The notes: a model not told the origin generated them from the letters alone. A DNA stretch of 42,492 bases from Rhodoferax sp. (GCA_025358555.1 JANYJD010000329.1:1-42492); one strand, 5' to 3'; counted from the stretch's first letter, positions 8,890-15,834 are shown. Translations and numbers: made by a program.

Positions 8890-9639
8890 ATGCTAGAGCT
8901 GATTTCTAACCCGCAAACCTGGATCGCGTTTGGAATGCTGACCGCGCTGGAGCTGGTGCTGGGCATCGACAACATAATTTTCATATCGATTTTGGTGGAC
9001 AAGCTGCCCAAAGAGCGGCGCGAATTTGCTCGTCGCGTCGGCCTGTTCATGGCCATGTTTATGCGCATTGGGCTGCTCTTGGTGTTGGCGTGGATTGTGG
9101 GCCTGGTAGAGCCGCTTTTCACCATCATGAACAAAAGCATTTCGGGGCGCGACTTGATTTTGATCTTGGGCGGCCTGTTTCTGATCTGGAAAAGCACCAG
9201 TGAAATTCACCAGTCGATGGAAGGCGAGGAAGACCACGCAAGCAGCGCGGTCAAGGCCACTTTCGCATCCGTCATCCTGCAAATCATGGTCATTGACTTG
9301 GTGTTTTCGCTGGACTCCATCATCACCGCCGTCGGCATGGTGGACGACGTGCGCATCATGATTGCCGCCGTCATCGCCTCAGTCGGGTTGATGATGGTGT
9401 TTGCGGGGCCGATTGGCCGGTTTGTGTCAGACCACCCCACCATCAAAATGCTGGCGCTGGCGTTTCTGGTGGTGGTCGGTGTGGTGCTGGTGGCTGAAGG
9501 TTTTGGCCAGCACGTGCCCAAAGGCTATGTGTACTTCGGCATGGCGTTTTCGCTGGGCGTGGAAATGCTCAACATCCGCATGCGCAAATCATCAAAAAAG
9601 CCGGTGAAACTGCACGCGCCGCATATTCCCGGGGACTGA
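8890..9639 (+). CDS. TerC-family integral membrane protein
   Basis: A 249-residue membrane protein of the TerC/YgdQ type. It shows the two diagnostic acidic motifs in the first and fifth helices, LELVLGIDNIIFI and LVFSLDSIITAVGM, with about seven hydrophobic segments. Members export manganese or other divalent metals, or assist metal loading of secreted enzymes; the classical link is tellurite resistance. The start follows GAGGAA. It stands alone, 133 bases after crcB. The substrate cannot be assigned from sequence. Confidence 0.88.
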   Translation: MLELISNPQTWIAFGMLTALELVLGIDNIIFISILVDKLPKERREFARRVGLFMAMFMRIGLLLVLAWIVGLVEPLFTIMNKSISGRDLILILGGLFLIWKSTSEIHQSMEGEEDHASSAVKATFASVILQIMVIDLVFSLDSIITAVGMVDDVRIMIAAVIASVGLMMVFAGPIGRFVSDHPTIKMLALAFLVVVGVVLVAEGFGQHVPKGYVYFGMAFSLGVEMLNIRMRKSSKKPVKLHAPHIPGD

Positions 9640-9684
9640 CCGGGACGGGCCAAGTGACGAATCATCCAGTTTTTCCGTAGTTTC

Positions 9685-9717
9685 AGTGCGCACTAGACTT
9701 GGGTTTAGTGTACACTA
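9685..9717. promoter_or_regulatory. Tandem operator-like palindromes of the toxin-antitoxin promoter
   Basis: Two perfect palindromes, AGTGCGCACT (9685-9694) and AGTGTACACT (9707-9716, extended to TAGTGTACACTA at 9706-9717), have centres 22 bases apart, two helical turns. They share the half-site AGTG/CACT and end eight bases before the antitoxin ATG. Paired half-sites of this kind fit autorepression by a ribbon-helix-helix or AbrB-type antitoxin complex. Confidence 0.65.
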
Positions 9718-9725
9718 CTATCATC

Positions 9726-9953
9726 ATGCTGCGCAATGTCACGCTTTCTGCCGAAGACCTGTTGATCGCCCGCGCCCGTGAGAAAGCGGGCGCCGCACAA
9801 ACCACGCTCAACGTCGAATTTCGCAAATGGCTGGCAGAGTACGTCGGCGCGCAAGACAGCGCGGCTGTAGGCCGGTTTCGCGACGTGATGCAGCAATTTG
9901 GCGCAGTGGACGCCGGGCGCAGCTTCACACGAGACGAAATGAATGAGCGCTGA
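9726..9953 (+). CDS. Antitoxin of a VapBC-type module
   Basis: A 75-residue protein beginning MLRNVTLSAEDLLIARAREKAG. The first residues form a short strand followed by a helix, and the segment TLNVEFRKWLAEYV looks like the second helix, consistent with a ribbon-helix-helix DNA-binding antitoxin. The C-terminus (GRSFTRDEMNER) would be the toxin-binding tail. I chose the ATG at 9726; a TTG 27 bases upstream would place the operator palindrome inside the gene. It is followed by the PIN toxin after 124 bases, an unusually wide gap for such a pair. Confidence 0.75.
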   Translation: MLRNVTLSAEDLLIARAREKAGAAQTTLNVEFRKWLAEYVGAQDSAAVGRFRDVMQQFGAVDAGRSFTRDEMNER

Positions 9954-10077
9954 AAACGTAAGCGCTATTACGGGAGCGATCACAGCGTGACCGCAGAAAC
10001 CATCCGCTCATAACGCGTCTGCTCACAAAATGTGATCGCCAAAAAAACGCCGGCACACAAAACGCGAGCAAAAAGCC

Positions 10078-10533
10078 ATGAGCACAGAAAGCGGCGCCCT
10101 CTTTTTTCTTGACACCAACATTTTCGTCTACGCCCTGCTGGCCAGCGAGCCGCCGAAAAAGCAGCGCGCCTTGCAATTGGTAGAGCAAGCCCTGGCCAGC
10201 CACCGGGGTTGCGTCAGTTACCAGGTGATTCAGGAATTTGCCAACGTGGCTACGCGCAAATTCGCACAGCGCTTCACCACCGACCAATGCAAGCAGTTCA
10301 TCGATGCTGCCATGCAGCCGTTGAACCGGGTGGCCTCCAGCCCGCAGCTGCTAAACGCCGCGCTTGATCTGCAGGCCGAGACCCGCTACAGCTTCTACGA
10401 CAGCCTGGTCATCGCCGCCGCCCTGCAAGCGCAGGCCGATGTGCTGTACACCGAAGACCTGCAACACCACCAACTCATCGCAGGCACCCTGCGCATCGTG
10501 AATCCGTTTTTGACGGTGGCCAATGAAGTTTGA
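10078..10533 (+). CDS. PIN-domain ribonuclease toxin (VapC family)
   Basis: A 151-residue single-domain PIN nuclease. Acidic metal-binding residues are visible at D12 (FFLDTNIFVY), E53 (VIQEFANV) and D108 (YSFYDSLVIAAAL), with a further acidic pair in YTEDLQH near 127-128. VapC toxins cleave tRNA or rRNA and are held inactive by the partner encoded upstream. All key residues are present, so it should be active. The 124-base gap to the antitoxin holds no other gene that I can see. It lies directly upstream of the CRISPR island. Confidence 0.85.
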   Translation: MSTESGALFFLDTNIFVYALLASEPPKKQRALQLVEQALASHRGCVSYQVIQEFANVATRKFAQRFTTDQCKQFIDAAMQPLNRVASSPQLLNAALDLQAETRYSFYDSLVIAAALQAQADVLYTEDLQHHQLIAGTLRIVNPFLTVANEV

Positions 10534-10552
10534 TCGGCCACCGCGATACTAC

Positions 10553-10608
10553 GATTTAAATAGCTTCTCATGCACTGTAGACGGGGGCTACAGCCCGGTC
10601 TAACCCCC
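10553..10608 (+). repeat. Dispersed repeat copy at the left edge of the CRISPR island
   Basis: TTTAAATAGCTTCTCATGCA followed by GACGGGGGCTACAG and TAACCCCC. It runs straight into the A-run that is the T-tract of the tracrRNA terminator on the other strand. It has the same orientation as the copy at 15835-15890 on the other side of the island. Confidence 0.7.
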
Positions 10609-10697
10609 AAAAAAAACGAAAGCCGCATATAGCGGCTTTCCATTTGGTGCATCTTTCAGCTTGTTAGCGTTCAGAGCTCATATCCCAATCGATAAGT
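10609..10697 (-). ncRNA. tracrRNA of the type II-C system
   Basis: Read on the minus strand: an anti-repeat (10692-10671, beginning TCGATTGGGATATGAGC), then a single-stranded and nexus region containing CTGAAAGATGCACC, then a hairpin GAAAGCCGC/GCGGCTTTC (10640-10618) and eight T. The anti-repeat is perfectly complementary over 22 bases to the solitary CRISPR repeat at 15689-15710. The nexus motif resembles the CTGAAAAGATGTGCC segment of the Neisseria Cas9 guide as I remember it. A TAATAT at 10709-10704 could be the -10 box, placing the start near 10697 and giving an RNA of about 90 bases. It is divergent from cas9, a common arrangement. Confidence 0.82.
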
Positions 10698-10699
10698 CC

Positions 10700-10728
10700 T
10701 TGAATATTAGCATGTAACAAGGTACAAC
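10700..10728 (+). promoter_or_regulatory. Possible cas9 promoter overlapping the tracrRNA promoter
   Basis: TTGAAT (10700-10705), 17 bases, TACAAC (10723-10728) on the plus strand would start transcription shortly before the AAAAGGA site of cas9. It overlaps the proposed minus-strand -10 box of the tracrRNA, so the two promoters would compete. This is by eye only; the -10 match is poor. Confidence 0.3.
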
Positions 10729-10754
10729 CGAGCCATATTTAAAAGGACATGTCA

Positions 10755-13700
10755 ATGTCAGCAATGCGGTACGGGCTCGCGCTTGATTTAGGTTCAACAT
10801 CACTCGGCTGGGCCATGATTCGGCTGAATTCCGACAATCCGCCTGCGCCTGTCGCGGTCATCAAAGCGGGTGTGCGAATTTTCTCGGACGGCCGCAACCC
10901 CAAAGACGGCTCTTCTTTGGCGGTGACGCGCCGCGATGCGCGGGCCATGCGGCGGCGCCGTGACCGTCTTCTGAAGCGCAAAGCGCGAATGACACGATCA
11001 CTGATCGAGCACGGCTTTTTTCCGGCGGACGAGGCGCAACGCAAAAATCTGGTCACGTTGAATCCCTACTCACTCCGTGCAAAAGGGCTCGACGTTGCTC
11101 TCACGCCCGCAGAGTTTGGACGCGCCCTCTTCCACATCAACCAGCGCCGTGGCTTCAAAAGCAACCGCAAGACTGACAAAAAAGACAACGACAGCGGCGC
11201 CTTGAAAACCGCCATCAACACGTTGCGCGAGGCCATGAAGCAGGAGAACTACCGCTCGGTGGGCGAGTGGCTACACAAGAGGGATTCGGTGGGCGCTACT
11301 GTTCGCGCCCGTTTTCGACAGGAAAAAGTCACCAAAGACGACGGCAAAACCAAAATCAACAAGAGCTATGACCTGTACATCGACCGGGCGATGATCTCGG
11401 ACGAGTTCGACGCGCTTTGGCACAAGCAAGCCGAGCTCAATCCTGCACTTTTCACAGAGGCAGCGCGGGCAGACCTGAAAGACGTGCTGTTGCACCAGCG
11501 CCCGCTCAAACCCGTCAAACCGGGCCGCTGCACCCTAATGCCCGACGAGGAGCGGGCGCCGCTGGCCTTGCCCAGCACGCAGCGATTTCGCATGTACCAA
11601 GAGGTCAACAACCTGCGGATTCTGCGGGACGGCCTCAAAGAAGAAGCGCTTACCGTGCAGCAACGCAACGACCTCATCGAGGCGCTGGAGCAGCACAGCA
11701 AACGCAGCTTCACGCAAATCAAGAAGCTGCTGGGCACGGGCGGTGGCGTGCAGTTCAACTTTGAAGACCCGAAGCGCCAGGAGCTCAAAGGCAATGTGAC
11801 CAGCGCAATTTTGAGTGACGCAGATTATTTTGGCAAAGCCTGGTTTGGGTTTGCTGAAGCAAAACAGGACGCCATCGTGGTGCAACTCGTCACAGAAGAG
11901 AACGAAGCCAAACTGGTGCGCTGGCTGCAAGAAGAAACCGGTATCGACGAGCCCCGCGCGGAGGCCATCGCCAATGCGGGCCTGCCCGACGGCTATGGCA
12001 GTCTGTGCGCTAAAGCCTTGGCGCGCATCCTGCCAGAGCTTCGCAACAGCGTCATCACTTACGACAAGGCCGTGCTGGCCGCGGGGTTTGAGCACCACAG
12101 CAATATCAGCCCGGCTGCCACCGGAGAAATCTTGCCCGAGCTGCCTTACTACGGCATTCCCCTCCGGCGCCACGTGGGTTTTGGCACCGGCGTGCCGGAA
12201 GACCGCGAAGAAAAACGCTACGGCAAAATCGCCAACCCCACGGTTCACATCGGGTTGAATCAAGTCCGACTGGTGGTCAACGCGCTGATTAAGCGCTACG
12301 GCCACCCCAGTGAGGTGATTGTGGAGCTGGCGCGGGATCTAAAGCAAAGCAAGGAGCAGCGCGACGAAGACAGCAAACGCCAGGCAGACAACCAGCGCCG
12401 AAATGCCCGCATGCGTGCGGATATCGCCACGACACTGGACACCAGCCCGGAGCGAGTCAGGATGGCCGACATCCAGAAGATGATCTTGTGGGAGGAGTTG
12501 AGTTTTGACCCGGCCGACCGGCGCTGCCCGTATTCAGGCGTGCAAATCAGCGTTGGCATGCTGCTAAGCGAGCGGGTTGAGATTGAGCATATCCTGCCGT
12601 TTTCCGACACGCTGGACGACAGCCTGAACAACAAAACCGTGGCTCTGCGGCAGGCGAACCGGGTCAAAGGCAACCGTACTCCGTGGCAGGCTAAAAACGA
12701 TTTTGCGGCGCAAGGCTGGGCCTATGAAGGCATTTTGAACCGCGCAGAGCTGATGCCCAAATTCAAACGCTATCGCTTTGCGGAAGATGGCTACCAACGC
12801 TGGCTGAAAGAAGACGCTGGGTTTTTGGCGCGCGCCCTGAATGACACGCGCCACTTGAGCAAAGTAGCCAAGGAATACTTGAGCCTGATCTGCCCGCAAA
12901 ACACCCGCGCCATTCCCGGCCGGATGACGGCGATGCTGCGGGCCAAGTTTGGGCTGAACGATGTGCTGGGCGTTGATGGCATCAAAAACCGCAATGACCA
13001 CCGGCACCACGCGGTGGATGCCTGCGTGATTGGGGTCACCGATCAGGGTCTGCTACAGCGTTTTGCCAAAGCCAGCGCGAGCACCCGTGAGCAGCAACTT
13101 AATCGTTTGGTTGAAAACATGCCGCCCCCATGGGGCAAGACGATGGACAGTTACCGAGAACACGTGAAACGTGCGATTGACAACATCTGGGTGAGCCACA
13201 AGCCGGATCATGGGCATGAGGGTGCCATGCACAACGACACGGCTTATGGCTTATTGGGCAACGGCCGGGTCAGCGTGCACAAAATGGTTGACGGCAAACG
13301 GGAGCGGATTGAAGACAACTTGAAGGTGATTGAGTTCACATCTGCAAAATCTGTTGCGCGCCATGGTTTGTTGCCCAATGGCGAGCACCGACCGTACAAG
13401 GGCTACAAGGGTGATAGCAACTACTGCATTGAGATTGTTCGCAATGACAAGGGCAAATGGGAAGGGGAGGTGATTTCGACTTTTGAGGCGTACCAACTGG
13501 TGCGGGCGCATGGGGTGGCGCGGTTGCGGCATCCGACGTTAAGCCTGAGTGGAAAGGCGCTGGTCATTCGGTTAATTGTCGACGACGTGATCACTCTTGT
13601 TCACGATGATCAACATAGGGTCCTGCGTCTAGCTTATGCCGCTGCCGCAGGTACGCTCGCATTTGCCGACATTCAAGAAGCAAATGTGGATAAGCGGACG

Positions 13701-13817
13701 CGATCCAAAGAATTGTCGTACGTGTTTAAAACCGCTGGGTCACTCCAAAAATCCAAAGCCCGCCGCGTCACCATTTCCCCCATCGGTGAACTCCGCGATC
13801 CGGGTTTCACAGCATGA
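10755..13817 (+). CDS. cas9: Cas9 endonuclease, type II-C
   Basis: A compact Cas9 of about 1020 residues, the type II-C size. Numbering from the upstream in-frame ATG at 10749: RuvC-I LALDLGSTSLGW with D13; Arg-rich bridge helix around 61-82 (RRDARAMRRRRDRLLKRK); RuvC-II VIVELARDL with E526; HNH with H614 in VEIEHILPFS and a downstream NNKTVAL segment; RuvC-III HHAVDACVIG with H754 and D757. All nuclease residues are present; the residue before the HNH histidine is Glu instead of the usual Asp. I prefer the ATG at 10755 because GGA at 10745-10747 is then correctly spaced. It is the first gene of a five-gene operon and its stop overlaps brnT. No csn2 or cas4 is present, which fits II-C. Confidence 0.97.
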   Translation: MSAMRYGLALDLGSTSLGWAMIRLNSDNPPAPVAVIKAGVRIFSDGRNPKDGSSLAVTRRDARAMRRRRDRLLKRKARMTRSLIEHGFFPADEAQRKNLVTLNPYSLRAKGLDVALTPAEFGRALFHINQRRGFKSNRKTDKKDNDSGALKTAINTLREAMKQENYRSVGEWLHKRDSVGATVRARFRQEKVTKDDGKTKINKSYDLYIDRAMISDEFDALWHKQAELNPALFTEAARADLKDVLLHQRPLKPVKPGRCTLMPDEERAPLALPSTQRFRMYQEVNNLRILRDGLKEEALTVQQRNDLIEALEQHSKRSFTQIKKLLGTGGGVQFNFEDPKRQELKGNVTSAILSDADYFGKAWFGFAEAKQDAIVVQLVTEENEAKLVRWLQEETGIDEPRAEAIANAGLPDGYGSLCAKALARILPELRNSVITYDKAVLAAGFEHHSNISPAATGEILPELPYYGIPLRRHVGFGTGVPEDREEKRYGKIANPTVHIGLNQVRLVVNALIKRYGHPSEVIVELARDLKQSKEQRDEDSKRQADNQRRNARMRADIATTLDTSPERVRMADIQKMILWEELSFDPADRRCPYSGVQISVGMLLSERVEIEHILPFSDTLDDSLNNKTVALRQANRVKGNRTPWQAKNDFAAQGWAYEGILNRAELMPKFKRYRFAEDGYQRWLKEDAGFLARALNDTRHLSKVAKEYLSLICPQNTRAIPGRMTAMLRAKFGLNDVLGVDGIKNRNDHRHHAVDACVIGVTDQGLLQRFAKASASTREQQLNRLVENMPPPWGKTMDSYREHVKRAIDNIWVSHKPDHGHEGAMHNDTAYGLLGNGRVSVHKMVDGKRERIEDNLKVIEFTSAKSVARHGLLPNGEHRPYKGYKGDSNYCIEIVRNDKGKWEGEVISTFEAYQLVRAHGVARLRHPTLSLSGKALVIRLIVDDVITLVHDDQHRVLRLAYAAAAGTLAFADIQEANVDKRTRSKELSYVFKTAGSLQKSKARRVTISPIGELRDPGFTA

Positions 13818-14092
13818 ACATGGCATTCGAATGGGATCCTGCCAAGGCAGCAACCAACGTGGCCAAACACGGCGTGGCCTTTGATGAAGCGGCTTCGGCA
13901 TTTTTGGACCCCATGGCCTTGAGCGGTCCCGATCCGGACCATTCGCCAACCGAATCCCGCTATGTCACGTTTGCCTATTCACGCCTCGGTAAACTTCTGG
14001 CAATATCGCACATGTATCGGCCTGGCGGCATCCGTTTGATCAGCGCCCGTCGCGTGACGCGCTCAGAGAGGAAACTGTATGAAGAAAACTGA
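13814..14092 (+). CDS. brnT: BrnT-family (DUF497) ribonuclease toxin inside the cas operon
   Basis: A 92-residue protein with the whole BrnT pattern: FEWDPAKAATNVAKHGVAF at the start, a DPDHSPTESRYV centre, GKLLAISHMYRPGG, and ISARRVTRSERKLYEE at the end. BrnT toxins are RelE-like ribonucleases that stop translation and are neutralised by a partner made from the next gene. The ATG at 13814 overlaps the cas9 stop as ATGA, so translation is probably coupled; an ATG at 13820 is a second candidate start. No promoter or terminator separates it from cas9. A toxin between cas9 and cas1 is unusual. Full length with no visible defect. Confidence 0.9.
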   Translation: MNMAFEWDPAKAATNVAKHGVAFDEAASAFLDPMALSGPDPDHSPTESRYVTFAYSRLGKLLAISHMYRPGGIRLISARRVTRSERKLYEEN

Positions 14093-14336
14093 AACCGACA
14101 TGCGCACCGAATACAAACGGGCGGATTTTGCAAAGCTGGAGCGCGGCAAATTTTTTGCCGAAGTAGCCAAAGGGTCGACGGTCGCGATCCTGAATCCGAC
14201 CATTGCAAAAGCCTTTCCCTCATCGGAAGCTGTCAACGCGGCGTTGCAAGGGCTATTGACATTGACGGAACAAACAGCGCGGTTGACAGCCCGCCCCAAA
14301 CGGTCACCCCAAAAGACCGCGCGACTAAGCGCCTGA
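14079..14336 (+). CDS. Probable antitoxin partner of BrnT
   Basis: An 85-residue protein overlapping the end of brnT by 14 bases, the position of a BrnA antitoxin. It contains YKRADFAKLERGKFFAEVAK, then STVAILNPTIAKAFPSSEAV and a helical NAALQGLLTLTEQTARL, ending in a basic tail (RPKRSPQKTARLSA). It is not the textbook BrnA type with an obvious C-terminal ribbon-helix-helix (DUF4415), so the antitoxin call rests on position, size and the AFPSSEAVNAAL pattern, which I associate with such partners. A second ATG at 14100 (MRTEYKR) could be the true start. It ends six bases before cas1. Confidence 0.7.
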   Translation: MKKTETDMRTEYKRADFAKLERGKFFAEVAKGSTVAILNPTIAKAFPSSEAVNAALQGLLTLTEQTARLTARPKRSPQKTARLSA

Positions 14337-14342
14337 CCCAGC

Positions 14343-15272
14343 ATGATCGGTCGCATCGTAGAGGTGGCCGATGACAACCGCCACCTGCGCATGCACCGCG
14401 GTTTCATGGTGGTGCAAGACACGGCGGGCGAGCGCAAAGAGCTGGGCCAAGTTCTGCTGGACGATATTGCCGCCGTGATTGCCAATGCGCACGGCCTCTC
14501 GTACACCAACAATTTACTGGTTGCGCTAGCTGAACGAGGCGCGCCGTTTGTGCTGTGCAGCGCGAACCATAACGCAGTTGGTATGCTGATTCCCATCGAG
14601 GGCAATTTTGAGCAAGCCAAGCGCATTGAGGCGCAAATTGCCGCGTCACAACCTACCCACAAGCGCCTGTGGGCCGCCGTGGTGCGCTCCAAGCTGGAGC
14701 AGCAGGCGGCGGCACTGGAGGCCACCGGCGCACCCACCGCGCCACTGACGGCGCTGGCCGCAAGGGTCAAAAGCGGTGACCCGGAAAATCTGGAGGCCCA
14801 GGGCGCGCGGCGCTATTGGGGCTTGCTGTTTGGCGACACATTTCGGCGCGACCAGGATGGCGGCGGACTCAACGCCATGCTGAACTACGGCTACACCGTG
14901 CTGCGCGCCACTGCGGCGCGTTCGGTCATTGCGGCTGGTCTGCACACCAGCATTGGCCTGCACCACAGCAACGACACCAATGCGATGCGTCTAGTAGACG
15001 ATTTGATGGAGCCGTTTCGCCCGATGATAGACCTCAAGGTCTGGCATTTGCACCGCAATGGCGAGGGCGAGATCACGCCCGACACCAAGCGCGCCTTGGT
15101 GCGCACGCTGTATGACGATATGCAGACCGACGTGGGTGCCACGCCTGTGATGGTGTGCATCCAAAAGCTGGCCACGTCACTGGCACAGGTGTACCTGGGT
15201 GAGCGCGATAAGCTGGACTTGCCGTTGCCCGGCCTCCCGCTTTCTCTGGCATCGTCGCTTCAAGATGAATAG
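14343..15272 (+). CDS. cas1: Cas1 integrase, type II
   Basis: A 309-residue Cas1. With Cas2 it inserts new spacers next to the leader of the array. The metal-binding triad is visible: E151 (NLEAQGARRYW), H207/H208 (GLHHSND) and E223 (DLMEPFRPMID). The N-terminal beta domain (RIVEVADDNRHLRMHRGFMVV) and the alpha-helical catalytic domain are complete. It starts six bases after the antitoxin gene and has almost no ribosome site of its own, which suggests translational coupling. Despite an intact-looking integrase, no spacers are visible in the window. Confidence 0.96.
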   Translation: MIGRIVEVADDNRHLRMHRGFMVVQDTAGERKELGQVLLDDIAAVIANAHGLSYTNNLLVALAERGAPFVLCSANHNAVGMLIPIEGNFEQAKRIEAQIAASQPTHKRLWAAVVRSKLEQQAAALEATGAPTAPLTALAARVKSGDPENLEAQGARRYWGLLFGDTFRRDQDGGGLNAMLNYGYTVLRATAARSVIAAGLHTSIGLHHSNDTNAMRLVDDLMEPFRPMIDLKVWHLHRNGEGEITPDTKRALVRTLYDDMQTDVGATPVMVCIQKLATSLAQVYLGERDKLDLPLPGLPLSLASSLQDE

Positions 15273-15284
15273 CAGAATACAAAC

Positions 15285-15611
15285 ATGCTGTCGGGCTACA
15301 GACTGATGTGGGTTGTGGTGATGTTTGACCTGCCCGTGGTGGAACGCGCCGAGCGCAAAGCCGCCACGGAGTTTCGCAACGCCTTGTTGGACATGGGCTT
15401 TGCCATGAGCCAGTTCAGCATCTACATGCGTTTTTGCACCAGCCAGGCCCAGGTAGACACCTACAACAAACGGGTTGAAAATGCGCTGCCCGAGGGTGGC
15501 AAAGTCAACGTGCTGCAGTTCACCGACAAACAGTACGAGCGCATCATCAGTTTCCACGGAAAAGCCAAACAACCGGCCAATAAATCGCCCGATCAATTCG
15601 ATCTCTTCTAA
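15285..15611 (+). CDS. cas2: Cas2, type II-C
   Basis: A 108-residue Cas2 with the ferredoxin-like start WVVVMFDLPV containing the conserved Asp (D15), followed by the RNALLDMGFAMSQFSIYMR helix-strand typical of type II Cas2. It bridges two Cas1 dimers in the adaptation complex. It lies 12 bases after cas1 and is the last gene of the operon. The C-terminal tail (KSPDQFDLF) is usual in length. An internal ATG at codon 8 is an alternative start. Confidence 0.95.
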   Translation: MLSGYRLMWVVVMFDLPVVERAERKAATEFRNALLDMGFAMSQFSIYMRFCTSQAQVDTYNKRVENALPEGGKVNVLQFTDKQYERIISFHGKAKQPANKSPDQFDLF

Positions 15612-15633
15612 AAATGTGCGTAGTTTTTGAAAC

Positions 15634-15670
15634 CCAAAAAACGAAAAACCCCTTGACGAATCAAGGGGTT
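15634..15670 (-). terminator. Minus-strand rho-independent terminator after the solitary CRISPR repeat
   Basis: Perfect 10-base stem AACCCCTTGA (loop CGAA) TCAAGGGGTT. On the minus strand it is followed by TTTTTCGTTTTTT; on the plus strand no T-run follows. It therefore best terminates an RNA coming from the repeat side toward cas2. It may also weakly end the cas operon transcript. Confidence 0.75.
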
Positions 15671-15675
15671 ATCGC

Positions 15676-15711
15676 TGAGCTAGTCTAGTCGATTGGGATA
15701 TGAGCTCTGAC
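15676..15711 (-). CRISPR. Solitary CRISPR repeat (spacerless array remnant or naive array)
   Basis: On the minus strand the unit starts GTCAGAGCTCATATCCC and continues through CGACTAGACTAGCTCA, 36 bases if it has the usual II-C length. Bases 15710-15689 are identical to the reverse complement of the tracrRNA anti-repeat over 22 positions. The ends show an imperfect palindrome (GAGCT/AGCTC), as in other II-C repeats. I see no second copy at spacer distance on either side. The repeat boundaries are inferred from the family, not measured. Confidence 0.65.
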
Positions 15712-15715
15712 CGGA

Positions 15716-15802
15716 ACCCATTTGCAAAGTGGCCCGCTGTCATGGTGGCTGATGCCACCCTGCCATCAAGCCACTCTGCAAATGGGTCGCGCCAAGGCGC
15801 GA
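15716..15802. other. Nested hairpins beside the CRISPR repeat (possible leader)
   Basis: Arms at 15716-15733 and 15770-15787 are inverted copies of 18 bases with one mismatch (ACCCATTTGCAAAGTGGC). Between them lies a second hairpin GGTGGC-TGAT-GCCACC (15744-15759). A third, TCGCGCC-AA-GGCGCGA, follows immediately at 15787-15802. On the minus strand these lie upstream of the solitary repeat, where an array leader would be. They could be a leader structure, a small mobile palindrome or a structured 5' RNA. Confidence 0.55.
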
Positions 15803-15834
15803 TGGTTGTTCAGGATGAAGGACAAACGAAAAAC

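Noticed and set aside
13673-13949. Alternative reading of the cas9-brnT junction as a frameshifted cas9 tail
   Set aside because: The Cas9 C-terminus ends normally and the next frame has a complete BrnT pattern from its first residues, so two genes are the better reading.
15689-15702. Similarity of the CRISPR repeat (ATTGGGATATGA) to the REP arm (ATTGGGATCTGA) near 1564 and to 42062
   Set aside because: Eleven of 12 matching bases is short, and flanks differ completely. Probably chance, though a shared origin is not excluded.
10671-15710. Perfect 22-base inverted repeat flanking the cas genes read as transposon ends
   Set aside because: No transposase lies between and no target duplication is visible. 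The left copy lies inside a tracrRNA-like unit with nexus and terminator. A repeat and its anti-repeat are expected to be inverted, so the CRISPR explanation is simpler.
15712-15741. The 30 bases next to the solitary repeat as a spacer targeting the cas9 or tracrRNA promoter
   Set aside because: By eye the longest match to 10540-10760 is about seven bases (CAAATGG), which is chance level. A genome-wide search would be needed for other targets.
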